Assembly: GCF_002387895.1 (NCBI RefSeq)
Contig: NZ_DGLI01000037.1
Coordinates: 101,639-165,638, forward strand
Source: Clostridium sp. UBA4548
GTDB lineage: Bacteria > Bacillota > Clostridia > Clostridiales > Clostridiaceae
Length of the DNA stretch: 64,000 bases
Reading direction: 5' to 3'
In this document: positions 34,632 through 42,483 of the stretch, piece after piece
How positions within the stretch are numbered: position 1 is the first letter of the stretch
Layout of the letters: each line of letters begins with the position of its first letter
Notes under the pieces: model-generated
The model's database searches: none
What the model saw: only the letters and a program-made list of their open reading frames with translations
What the model was told of the DNA's origin: nothing
Translations under genes and position numbers: made by a program

Positions 34632-34722
34632 TATAGAGAACCAATATGTAACACTTATTAGAATAAACTCAGATGATACCTTAGCTAAGGTGACGATAGA
34701 TATGAAGTCATCATTGAAGAAA
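34632..34722 (-). repeat. Two-hairpin repeat, degenerate copy H
   Basis: The plus strand starts TATAGAGAACCAAT like the reverse complement of copy C, contains TACCTTAG...AAGG, and an inner GGTGAC/GTCATC hairpin (34689-34712). The outer stem is poor, so this is a tentative call. Confidence 0.35.
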
Positions 34723-35023
34723 AATACAATGAAAGAGTTAAAACAATGGCAAATTTTCAATAAGTATTAATATCAAAGTTAATACCAAAATATGAGGAAG
34801 GGGGGAACATTAGATTGGTAATAGGAAATACTCAAGGAGGGCATAGCCAATAAGATAATTACACAATATAAATGTAGTTATTAATAAAGGGATAGCACAT
34901 ACTTTTACTCCTTTTTCATCAGATGCAATATAAGATTACAAGGGTAATGTATTTAATGAGGTGAATGCTATAGGATTTTAGAGACAAATGTGTATATTCT
35001 AAAATAAAAAAATATTAACTTCC

Positions 35024-35077
35024 TGTAAATACATTAATTACTGTATTTACATTATATTACATATAATGTAATATAAT
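35024..35077 (+). promoter_or_regulatory. Tandem palindromes upstream of the M28 peptidase gene
   Basis: TGTAAATACA (35024-35033) pairs with TGTATTTACA (35042-35051). Directly after it, 35051-35077 is a perfect 27-base palindrome (12-base arms around ATA). Their placement 45-95 bases before the start suggests regulator binding sites; no regulator is identified. Confidence 0.45.
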
Positions 35078-35119
35078 GTTATACACCATGTTAATATTAT
35101 ATCAAAGGGAGGTGAGCAA

Positions 35120-36109
35120 TTGTTTTTTAAAAAAAAATTATTACTTCTAGCTGTATTAAGTGTTACTTTACTACTAGTATTAGGCTTATTTTATAGTAAG
35201 AATAATTCTAGTATTTCTATGAAAAATGAACCTATTGAAAATATGAAGTTAATAGTAAACAAACTATGTTCGGAAGAGTTTGAAGGAAGATTAATTGGAA
35301 GCAAGGGGAACATTCTAACTGAGAAATATATAAATAACATATATTCTGCTATTGAATTAGAACCTGTATTGGAAAAGGGTTTTTATCATACTTATTCATA
35401 CGACCCTAGTTTAGTGACCAGAGAAGAAGGTAAAGATTCTGTAGAGACGACCGCCAACAATATAATTGGGAAAATAAGTGGGACAAACTCTAATAAAGCA
35501 ATTATTTTATCTGCACACTTTGATCATTTAGGCAAAAGAAAAGGTGATATTTATAAAGGAGCAGTTGATAATGCTTCCGGAATTGCTACAATGATACAAT
35601 TAGCACTTCTTTTGAAAAATGATTCATCAAGTAATGCGTTTAAATATGATATAGTGTTTGCTGCATTTAATGGTGAAGAGTTTGGACTAACTGGCAGTGA
35701 AAACTTTGCTAATAAAATTTCTGACTTGTATGATGATGTTATTAATATAAATATTGATTCAATAGGCTATAAAGACGGGGGAGATGTAGCACTTTTCAAT
35801 ACATTTAAAAAGCCCAATGAATACAAAAAAATAGATGCAAATGAAGAGTATATTAAATTAACTAATAATATTAAGTCATCGTTTAATAAGAATGGTGTAA
35901 GTGCAACTAAAAAAGATTTGGGTGTAGGAAGTGATGATTTTTATTTTCAGAAAAAAGATTACACAAGCATTTCTATTTCAGAAGATAATATTAGAAGAAT
36001 TATTCATACACCAAATGATACTACAGAAGTTATCGATTATAACAGATTAGAAAGGGTTGTAAATTCGGTACGAGACTTTATAAATAACCACATAGACAGT
36101 TTTGATTAA
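35120..36109 (+). CDS. M28 family zinc peptidase, membrane-anchored
   Basis: 329 residues. N-terminal anchor (about 7-24), then a peptidase M28 domain with all metal and catalytic residues: His133 and Asp135 (SAHFDHLG), Asp150 (GAVDNASG), Glu186/187 (NGEEFGL), Asp213 (NINIDSIG) and His296 (IIHTPNDT). It should be an aminopeptidase or carboxypeptidase acting outside the membrane. TTG 35120 follows GGGAGGTGA. It follows the second sigma/anti-sigma module as the S8 protease follows the first. Confidence 0.92.
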   Translation: MFFKKKLLLLAVLSVTLLLVLGLFYSKNNSSISMKNEPIENMKLIVNKLCSEEFEGRLIGSKGNILTEKYINNIYSAIELEPVLEKGFYHTYSYDPSLVTREEGKDSVETTANNIIGKISGTNSNKAIILSAHFDHLGKRKGDIYKGAVDNASGIATMIQLALLLKNDSSSNAFKYDIVFAAFNGEEFGLTGSENFANKISDLYDDVININIDSIGYKDGGDVALFNTFKKPNEYKKIDANEEYIKLTNNIKSSFNKNGVSATKKDLGVGSDDFYFQKKDYTSISISEDNIRRIIHTPNDTTEVIDYNRLERVVNSVRDFINNHIDSFD

Positions 36110-36141
36110 AAATAATATTTAAAGTAAAGTGAGGTTTTATT

Positions 36142-36492
36142 ATGAATTTAAAAAAAGTTTTAATATTAACATTGGCAGCATGCGCTATTGTAGGTTCAAC
36201 AGGTATAAATAGTATAACAACATATGCTTCAGATGCTAAGAAGGAACCTGTAAAAATTGAAACAATTCAAACAAGAGGTTTTGAAAAGGTTCTTATTGAA
36301 ACTACTGTTGGTGCAGATATAAAATCATGTCCTAATTTAAGATGCACTACTGTAGGTAGAGGAGAGTATGGTGAATATTTAGACTATCTTCATGAATACA
36401 CTTATGATTCAAATGGGGATCAGTGGTTTAAAGTTAGGGCTAATAATGGAAATATAGGATGGATTCAAGAATATAAATGTGTTCTACTTTAA
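36142..36492 (+). CDS. Exported SH3b-domain protein
   Basis: 116 residues. Signal peptide with cleavage likely after TYA (about residue 29), then a short bacterial SH3 domain: IETTVGADIKSCPNLRCTTVGRGEYGEYLDYLHEYTYDSNGDQWFKVRANNGNIGWIQEYKC. A CxxxxxC pair may form a disulfide. Such modules bind peptidoglycan or wall polymers. AAAGTGAGG precedes ATG 36142. It lies 32 bases after the M28 peptidase stop, so the two are probably cotranscribed. Confidence 0.82.
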   Translation: MNLKKVLILTLAACAIVGSTGINSITTYASDAKKEPVKIETIQTRGFEKVLIETTVGADIKSCPNLRCTTVGRGEYGEYLDYLHEYTYDSNGDQWFKVRANNGNIGWIQEYKCVLL

Positions 36493-36594
36493 AAATTGTA
36501 AATAAACATTAATGTTATCAACCTGTGTATTATAGGGATATTTTTTATTTTGTCTTTTAACCGATAAAATACCTTTATTAATTAAAAAATAGTA

Positions 36595-36626
36595 AGGTAG
36601 TAGATTAATTTCTACTACCTGTTTTA
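36595..36626. terminator. Bidirectional terminator between the SH3 gene and the MFS pump
   Basis: AGGTAGTAGA pairs with TCTACTACCT, with TTTT on one side and an A-rich stretch (T-rich on the other strand) before it. Confidence 0.85.
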
Positions 36627-36690
36627 GTATACAGGAAATATGAATTCCTATATATTTGTAACATCTAATATAGCTTTGTTAACTTTACAC

Positions 36691-38394
36691 CTAAGCCTCT
36701 TTAGCTTTACCTTTAAGCAGTATGGATAAAACTAAGCCTATGAAAGCAATTACAGCTGCACCTAGGAATAGTTTGCTAAAGCCACTGTTTAAAGTTGTTT
36801 GGAAGGTACTTTCTATTGCGGCTCTAGAGCTTTCTATTTGTGACAAGTAGTCAGTTTTCATGGTAGCTAGAGCAGCATCAGGAGAAACCCCTTGAGGAAG
36901 GCTCTTGCTTAAACCTTGTTTTATCATTGGAGCAACCTTGTCTATCATAGAGGAAGCAAAGTTTTTAAGAACATCAACTACAGTAGTTACATCTGCACTT
37001 TGAAGGCTTGCTAGAGCTTCAGGGGAAATGCTACCAGAACCAAAACTTTGAGCTGGAGCATTTGCTCCCATACTTATCTTTGGCATTAAAGCCATTAAAT
37101 TTCCTTGAAGGCTATTAGCTGCATCAGTTATGAAATTTATAAGTAAGTTTGGAGAAATTGCAACTCCAATAGAACGTATCAAGGATAAGGTTGCTTGAGC
37201 AGAAGCTGTTTCATTTTCAGATACATTAGTTTGAATTAAATAATTCAGTGGTGTACCCATAGTAAAGCCCATACCTAAGCCCATGAAAGCGAGTCCTAAA
37301 ATTAAAGTTATAATAGAAGGATAGCTGATTACTAAAGTAGCCATAATTAAAGCACCTATTAAGGTACAAGAGTAACCTAGAATTAAGATGAACTTAGCAG
37401 AAAACTTATCTATAAGTCTTCCACCTAGAGGTGCACAGAAACCTGCAAAGATTGCCATTAAAGTTATCAAATAACCACCTGAACCGGTTTTAAGTTTAAG
37501 AACATTTTCCCCAAATTGAGGTATAAACACTATTCCCATCATACCAGCACCCGTAATAAAACCTATAGAAAGGGTAAGAGCTATTTGACGGTTTGTAAAG
37601 TATTTTAAATTAATTACTGGGTCTTCCGCTTTTCTCTCAATTACAAAGAAAATTGGTAAAAGTATAATAAAAGCTATTAAATAAGGATACACATTAGTAG
37701 ACTTTATGCTGTTAGCAAAATCATGAAATTTAAGATTTGTTAAAGCATACATAATGGAAAGTATTAAGGCAGTTACTACTATGCTTCCCTTTATGTCCAT
37801 TTTTGTAGGGGCCTTAGTGACTTTTTCTTCTTTAATTTTCATAGAGGCTATAACTACTATGATACAAATAGGAACATTAATTAAGAATAGAACCCCCCAG
37901 TTAGAGTTTCCTGATAAACTTAAAAGGGCAGAACCTACTGTTGGTCCAAGGATATTAGCAATACCAAATATTGCCCCAACTAAACCAAGGGCAGTACCTC
38001 TTTTTTCTGGAGGAAAGCTTTCCCCAATGTAAGCTGTAGCAATTGGAATAATTCCACCACCACCAATAGCTTGAATTACTCTAGAAACTAATAAAAAGGT
38101 AAAACCTCCAAAGTAGTTTGATAGACCGCATAATAAAGATCCAATTCCGAACACAACAATACTAAAAGTAAATAACTTCTTCTTGCCATATCTATCTGAT
38201 ATCTTGCCAATTATAGGCATGGATACCGCATAAGCTAAAGTATAAATGGTAATCATCCAAATACTATCATTTGGAGATACAGATAAAGAGTTTGCAATAA
38301 CTGTCCTTGCAGGGGAAACTATTCCAGAGTCAAGTGCCCCTATAAAAATACCTAATAAAAACATGATAAGTACTAAAGTTTTGTTATTTTTCAT
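36691..38394 (-). CDS. DHA2-family MFS multidrug efflux pump
   Basis: 567 residues, 14 predicted spans. Motif A GKISDRYGKKKLF and the DHA2 motif C G-A-I-F-G-I-A-N-I-L-G-P-T-V-G in span 5 are present, preceded by D-S-I-W-M-I-T-I-Y-T-L-A-Y-A. A long loop between spans 13 and 14 (about 430-530, Ser/Ala rich) is typical of EmrB/QacA pumps. GAAAGGAG precedes ATG 38394. A TetR-type operator half-matching the regulator's own lies just before the RBS, so expression is probably repressed by the TetR gene. Confidence 0.94.
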   Translation of the reverse strand: MKNNKTLVLIMFLLGIFIGALDSGIVSPARTVIANSLSVSPNDSIWMITIYTLAYAVSMPIIGKISDRYGKKKLFTFSIVVFGIGSLLCGLSNYFGGFTFLLVSRVIQAIGGGGIIPIATAYIGESFPPEKRGTALGLVGAIFGIANILGPTVGSALLSLSGNSNWGVLFLINVPICIIVVIASMKIKEEKVTKAPTKMDIKGSIVVTALILSIMYALTNLKFHDFANSIKSTNVYPYLIAFIILLPIFFVIERKAEDPVINLKYFTNRQIALTLSIGFITGAGMMGIVFIPQFGENVLKLKTGSGGYLITLMAIFAGFCAPLGGRLIDKFSAKFILILGYSCTLIGALIMATLVISYPSIITLILGLAFMGLGMGFTMGTPLNYLIQTNVSENETASAQATLSLIRSIGVAISPNLLINFITDAANSLQGNLMALMPKISMGANAPAQSFGSGSISPEALASLQSADVTTVVDVLKNFASSMIDKVAPMIKQGLSKSLPQGVSPDAALATMKTDYLSQIESSRAAIESTFQTTLNSGFSKLFLGAAVIAFIGLVLSILLKGKAKEA

Positions 38395-38408
38395 TTTTTT
38401 CTCCTTTC

Positions 38409-38421
38409 TGAACTTGGTTCA
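38409..38421. promoter_or_regulatory. TetR operator upstream of the MFS pump
   Basis: TGAACTTGGTTCA differs by one base from TGAACCTGGTTCA found before the tetR gene; it lies 15 bases before the pump ATG. Confidence 0.65.
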
Positions 38422-38689
38422 TAATAATATAAAAAAATATATGCTACTTGTGCTAATTTACATTTTTCAATAAATAATTAGCACAAGATAGTATTAGTAT
38501 GAAGATCTAGGACAAGTTTATGTAAAAGGTGAAACAAATTTTCATAAACTTTAAAAATAAAATATAGATTTTTAATATATAGTGCAATAAAGAAACTGAA
38601 CTAATAATAAACCTATTTTTACACTCTCTTTCATATAAGCTGCTTCTAATTTATTAAGTGATGTAGAAATGCTATTGCAACTTATATAC

Positions 38690-39223
38690 CTAGTTCAAAT
38701 TTAAAATACTGTAAAATTCTTCGAAAGTTAAATCCTTATCCTTTGGTAAATAAAACATAGTTGGTATAAGGATTTTTGAAATTTTATAGGAACTTAAGGA
38801 AGGATTTATTTCTCCCTTATCGATAGAGGTATCAATAATATTTTCTACTACACTATATAAGTGAGAAAATATTTTTTCTCTTGGACATTGATTTTCATTG
38901 CTTACAATCATTGCTTCAAACACACCAGAATAAATTTTAAAAAAGCCATCCAGATATCGAGCTAAGGTAAATAATTTATTTTCTAGTGGTTTATCACTAG
39001 AAGGTAACGCATCAATATGGATTAAAATTTTCCTCCAGTTACTAAGAATTATTTCTCTAACTAGTTCATCCTTATTAGAGAAGTAGTTGTAAAAAGTGCC
39101 TACAGCAATGCCAGAGTTTTTGGCAACATCTCTAATATTAAGATTTACATAGCCATTCTCCAAAAGTAACTCACTACCTTCAGCAAGAAGAGTTTCTTTC
39201 ACATTCTCCAAAATCTTAGGCAT
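38690..39223 (-). CDS. TetR/AcrR family regulator
   Basis: 177 residues. N-terminal HTH: NIRDVAKNSGIAVGTFYNYFSNKDELVREI (about 28-57). The rest is a helical ligand-binding domain. AAGGAGA precedes the ATG. The MFS pump is the next gene on the same strand, 295 bases downstream, and both genes share an operator palindrome, so this is the likely local repressor of the pump and of itself. Confidence 0.93.
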   Translation of the reverse strand: MPKILENVKETLLAEGSELLLENGYVNLNIRDVAKNSGIAVGTFYNYFSNKDELVREIILSNWRKILIHIDALPSSDKPLENKLFTLARYLDGFFKIYSGVFEAMIVSNENQCPREKIFSHLYSVVENIIDTSIDKGEINPSLSSYKISKILIPTMFYLPKDKDLTFEEFYSILNLN

Positions 39224-39250
39224 TATGTCTCCTTTCTCCTTACAAATATT

Positions 39251-39275
39251 ATAATATGAACCTGGTTCATATTAT
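39251..39275. promoter_or_regulatory. TetR autoregulatory operator
   Basis: Perfect 25-base palindrome centred on T39263 with core ATGAACCTGGTTCAT, 28 bases before the tetR start. Confidence 0.8.
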
Positions 39276-39566
39276 GTTACAAGTATACTACTATTTTTTC
39301 TAATAGACAATAGCTAATGTATATATAGCCGTACACCTTGAAAAGGATGATAGTTTGGACAAGTAACAATGTAGCTGATAATTGTTGCTTTATAAGTATA
39401 ATAAAATGACATAATATAATATACATTTGACTTCTTTTTTCTTTCATTGTTTGTAAGAAGAAAGAAGTCATTCTTATTTAATGTGTTGAGTTGAAGTGAA
39501 AAGAAGTTTTGTTTAAAAGTGTATATAAGTAGTTTATTTGTATAAATTTACATATTATGACTTAAG

Positions 39567-39594
39567 TTTACAAAGACAATATCGATAATATAAT
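39567..39594 (+). promoter_or_regulatory. Promoter of the 426-aa gene
   Basis: TTTACA (39567-39572), 16-base spacer, TATAAT (39589-39594), about 36 bases before the start. Confidence 0.7.
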
Positions 39595-39629
39595 TGGTAA
39601 AAATATAATTACATATTTTGGGGGTAAAT

Positions 39630-40910
39630 ATGGTTAATATTAATAAGTTAGATTCAAATTATTTCCAACAACAGATAAACTATAACACAAATAATAATAT
39701 TGTTAATAATATGGAAGCTAATGTTAAACGTGACAATTGGCTTGAGGAAATTTGCGATGTTATAGATTTTAGTTTTGATTACTCTAATGATGAAATAATG
39801 ACAATTGTAGGTGATATTTCATCAAAGTTTAATAGGGAATTTACTATTTATGGAGAAAATAATGAAATATCAATGGCTGAACATGTCAATGGATATGGAA
39901 AAATTTTAAATAGTATAAAGAATAACTTAAAATTGAGTGTATCAGAAAAAGAACAACTAACAAAAGTATTAGATACTTCATTTGATAGTTATACGAAAAC
40001 CATGGCTAAGGAGTTTGCAGACAGAATAGATTTATTTTTTAATAATGCTTATTATCAAAAAGTTAGTAATATGCAAGATCATAGAGACTTAGGCATAAAA
40101 GCTGAAAAACTAGCTGATTCAGAGAAGGTTGAAGCAAACATTTCTAAAATGATTTCTGCCACAAAAGTTTTTTACAAAAACAATTTGGAAGGTACTGATA
40201 AAGAACTGCAACATTTTTTAAAGGATAGTTTTTGCAAAACAGACGTAATGGAAACTATTGAAAATTTAAGTTATAAAGATTTTATATCACTACAAGATAC
40301 TTTAAAAATGTACTATAGCAATCTTGCTCAAGCTTTTGGTGAAGAAGATAAAGTGAAAAATGCAGATAATGCAATAAGTAAATTAGAGCTTGATGGAAGT
40401 TCTAAAGAGTTAATTACTAAATTTGAAGAAGCTATGCTTCAAAATCGCGATTCTAATACTAGAATACACTTTTATGAAGTGATAAATACTAAGTTTAATA
40501 CTAGTAGTGATAAGCTTAAGGATGAAGTGAATGAATATGTTAAATTTTTTAAGGATTTAGAAAAACAAAAAATGGAAATGGATAAGAAGCATCAAAAGGA
40601 ATTAGAAGACTTTGAAAGAAAGCTTGAAGAACAGATGCTTAAGATAATAATGATTAATGCAAAGAGTCCTGCAGATCAAAGAGAAGCATTGATGAAGCTG
40701 CAACGTTGTAAGGTTAGATTTTTAGATGAACTTGAACTTAAGATTAGAGCTATGTGCGAAGAAAGTAAGGAAAGATTAGAAAAGCTTGCAAAAGATAAAA
40801 AAGATTTTCATGAAAATCCAAGTAAGCTAATCAATGAATACTTAGAAACTGACAAAATAAAAAATAAAGAAATTTTACATAATGACTATAAACTAAAGTA
40901 TAAGGAATAG
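39630..40910 (+). CDS. Large helical protein of unknown function (426 aa)
   Basis: Not recognised. 426 residues from ATG 39630 (GGGGGT upstream; TTG 39618 also open). Asn/Gln-rich N-terminus (NYFQQQINYNTNNNIVNNM), then an acidic, almost wholly helical body, with a strong Lys/Glu coiled coil at about 310-415 (LEKQKMEMDKKHQKELEDFE...). No signal peptide, membrane span or enzyme motif. Own promoter and a strong terminator make a single-gene unit. A secreted or structural role is possible but unproven. Confidence 0.75.
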   Translation: MVNINKLDSNYFQQQINYNTNNNIVNNMEANVKRDNWLEEICDVIDFSFDYSNDEIMTIVGDISSKFNREFTIYGENNEISMAEHVNGYGKILNSIKNNLKLSVSEKEQLTKVLDTSFDSYTKTMAKEFADRIDLFFNNAYYQKVSNMQDHRDLGIKAEKLADSEKVEANISKMISATKVFYKNNLEGTDKELQHFLKDSFCKTDVMETIENLSYKDFISLQDTLKMYYSNLAQAFGEEDKVKNADNAISKLELDGSSKELITKFEEAMLQNRDSNTRIHFYEVINTKFNTSSDKLKDEVNEYVKFFKDLEKQKMEMDKKHQKELEDFERKLEEQMLKIIMINAKSPADQREALMKLQRCKVRFLDELELKIRAMCEESKERLEKLAKDKKDFHENPSKLINEYLETDKIKNKEILHNDYKLKYKE

Positions 40911-40951
40911 ATAAATATTACGTTAAAAAGAAACTCTAATCACTTATGGTG

Positions 40952-40995
40952 AAAGTAGCAACCTGAAGGAGAAAACTTGAGGTTGCTACTTTTAA
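40952..40995 (+). terminator. Terminator of the 426-aa gene
   Basis: AAAGTAGCAACCT pairs with AGGTTGCTACTTTT. Confidence 0.92.
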
Positions 40996-41495
40996 TAATT
41001 TGATGCAATTTTTAGCATAGGAATATATTTAAACAAGGAACCTTTGAATAGTATAACAAATTCAGGTGTACAGGATAAGCTATAATTAGAGAATTGATAT
41101 ATTCAATTTCACATTAATAGAACGACACTTTCAGAGGAGTTTACAAAGGTTACTGGCCAATCGGTTATAGATTATGTTATAAAGCTTAGAATCAAAATAG
41201 CTTCCATACTTTTAAGCCAAACTGCCATACCAATTGGTGAAGTTGTATACAGAACGGGCTTCAATGATAGCACTCATTTTGGAAAAATGTTTCGTAAACA
41301 CACTGGTTTTTCTCCTTCTCAATACAGAATTAATAAATCCTCCTAGGTAAATTTATAAGATAAAACTAGTTTCCTAATTATAATGCGAATTTCCGAAAGT
41401 AAACTAGAGGATATATACTTGGATAGAATTTCTTGAATAAGTATAAAAAAACAGGTAGTATTAAATAAAAATATAATATAAGGGTGGGAATTTCA
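40996..41495. other. Gap between the 426-aa gene and the AIM24 gene
   Basis: Holds the broken AraC gene (41098-41346) and AT-rich sequence on both sides. Confidence 0.5.
41098..41346 (+). pseudogene. AraC-family regulator, C-terminal remnant
   Basis: 82 codons are open after an in-frame TGA at 41095, with no start codon or ribosome binding site. The translation is a clear AraC C-terminal HTH: HINRTTLSEEFTKVTG, LRIKIASILLSQT, IPIGEVVYRTGFNDSTHFGKMFRKHTGFSPSQYR. Further stops upstream (KL*LEN*) and the missing first HTH half and sensor domain show that the gene is broken. Confidence 0.85.
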
Positions 41496-42251
41496 ATGAT
41501 AACTTACAAGAATTTATATGATAATAAAAACATAGAAATAATAGCTTCAAAAGGGGATGTAAAAGTTCTTGAGTATAAGAGAGATTTAAGCGTTGACTAT
41601 TCAAATGCAGTATCTGCATATTTCGCTTCAGAAATGAAGGTTAGAAAAAGACAGGTGCTAATTGAGCTAAAAGGAAATGCTTATACAATAAGTGCTGGGG
41701 CAATGCAGTGGACTTCAGGCTCTGTTACTATGGTTGCTGATGTTAAAGGAATTGGAGACTTTTTAGGCAAAGCTCTATCTTCTAAAGTAACAAAGGAATC
41801 TGCAATTAAACCAAGATATCAAGGTAATGGCTTGCTAATGCTAGAACCAACTTACAAGCATATTTTACTTGAAGAAGTTTCAAATTGGGGTGGATTGGTC
41901 CTTGATGATGGACTTTTCCTAGCTTGTGAATCTAAGGTTCAACAAAAGGTAGTAGCTAGAACTAACCTTTCTTCAGCAATGCTTGGAAATGAAGGGTTAT
42001 TTAACCTATGTCTTAGAGGTGAAGGTGTTGCAATATTAGAAAGTCCAGTACCAAGGGAAGAACTTATTGAATTTGAACTTCAAAATGATGAAGTTAGAAT
42101 TGATGGAAACTATGCTATTGCATGGTCTGATACCTTAGAATTTAGAGTTGAAAAATCTGGTAAGAGTTTAGTTGGCTCAGCAGTTTCAGGAGAAGGCTTA
42201 GTTAATGTGTACCGTGGAACAGGAAGAATACTAATGGCTCCTATAAAATAA
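41496..42251 (+). CDS. AIM24 family protein
   Basis: 251 residues from ATG 41496 (GGGTGGGA upstream). Beta-rich AIM24/TIGR00266 fold: GNAYTISAGAMQWTSGSVTMVADVKG, KPRYQGNGLLMLEPTYKHILL, FNLCLRGEGVAILESPVPREELIE and a final GLVNVYRGTGRILMAP. The family is of unknown biochemical function, with a double-psi-type barrel repeat. No membrane span. A terminator follows. Confidence 0.88.
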   Translation: MITYKNLYDNKNIEIIASKGDVKVLEYKRDLSVDYSNAVSAYFASEMKVRKRQVLIELKGNAYTISAGAMQWTSGSVTMVADVKGIGDFLGKALSSKVTKESAIKPRYQGNGLLMLEPTYKHILLEEVSNWGGLVLDDGLFLACESKVQQKVVARTNLSSAMLGNEGLFNLCLRGEGVAILESPVPREELIEFELQNDEVRIDGNYAIAWSDTLEFRVEKSGKSLVGSAVSGEGLVNVYRGTGRILMAPIK

Positions 42252-42330
42252 TTTATAGACATAGGACTTTATAAAGAAGTTTTAATACCATAGAATAAAG
42301 CATGAGTAGATTTTTTAGATGAGAATTAAG

Positions 42331-42387
42331 GGGAGGTTTCAAAAGAAATTTTTATGTAAATTGCTTTGAAACTCCCATTGTTTTTTT
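42331..42387 (+). terminator. Terminator of the AIM24 gene
   Basis: GGGAGGTTTCAAA pairs with TTTGAAACTCCC, followed by seven T. It is not a T-box: no T-box sequence is visible before cysS. Confidence 0.88.
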
Positions 42388-42483
42388 GATGCCTTATAGG
42401 TTATTAAAAAATATTTTTAGTACTTTAACTATTGTTATAAAGAAGTAAGTGTAGCTTTGTGCAGGATAAAAGGAGTGAAGAAG

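Larger units (their letters stand above)
34563..35119. other. Intergenic region between the second sigma operon and the M28 peptidase gene
   Basis: 557 bases. Holds the terminator, degenerate repeat copy H (34632-34722), short decayed frames (such as I-A-H-T-F-T-P-F-S-S-D-A-I near 34890-34930) and the palindromes at 35024-35077. Confidence 0.45.
39224..39629. other. Divergent region between tetR and the 426-aa gene
   Basis: Holds the operator (39251-39275), a TTCTTTCTTT... inverted stretch (GACTTCTTTTTTC...GAAAGAAGTC, 39430-39470) that looks like a hairpin, and the promoter at 39567-39594. Confidence 0.45.

Noticed and set aside
42260..42456. T-box leader before cysS
   Set aside because: The hairpin there is the AIM24 terminator; no T-box (TGG-ACC-type) sequence or antiterminator was seen.
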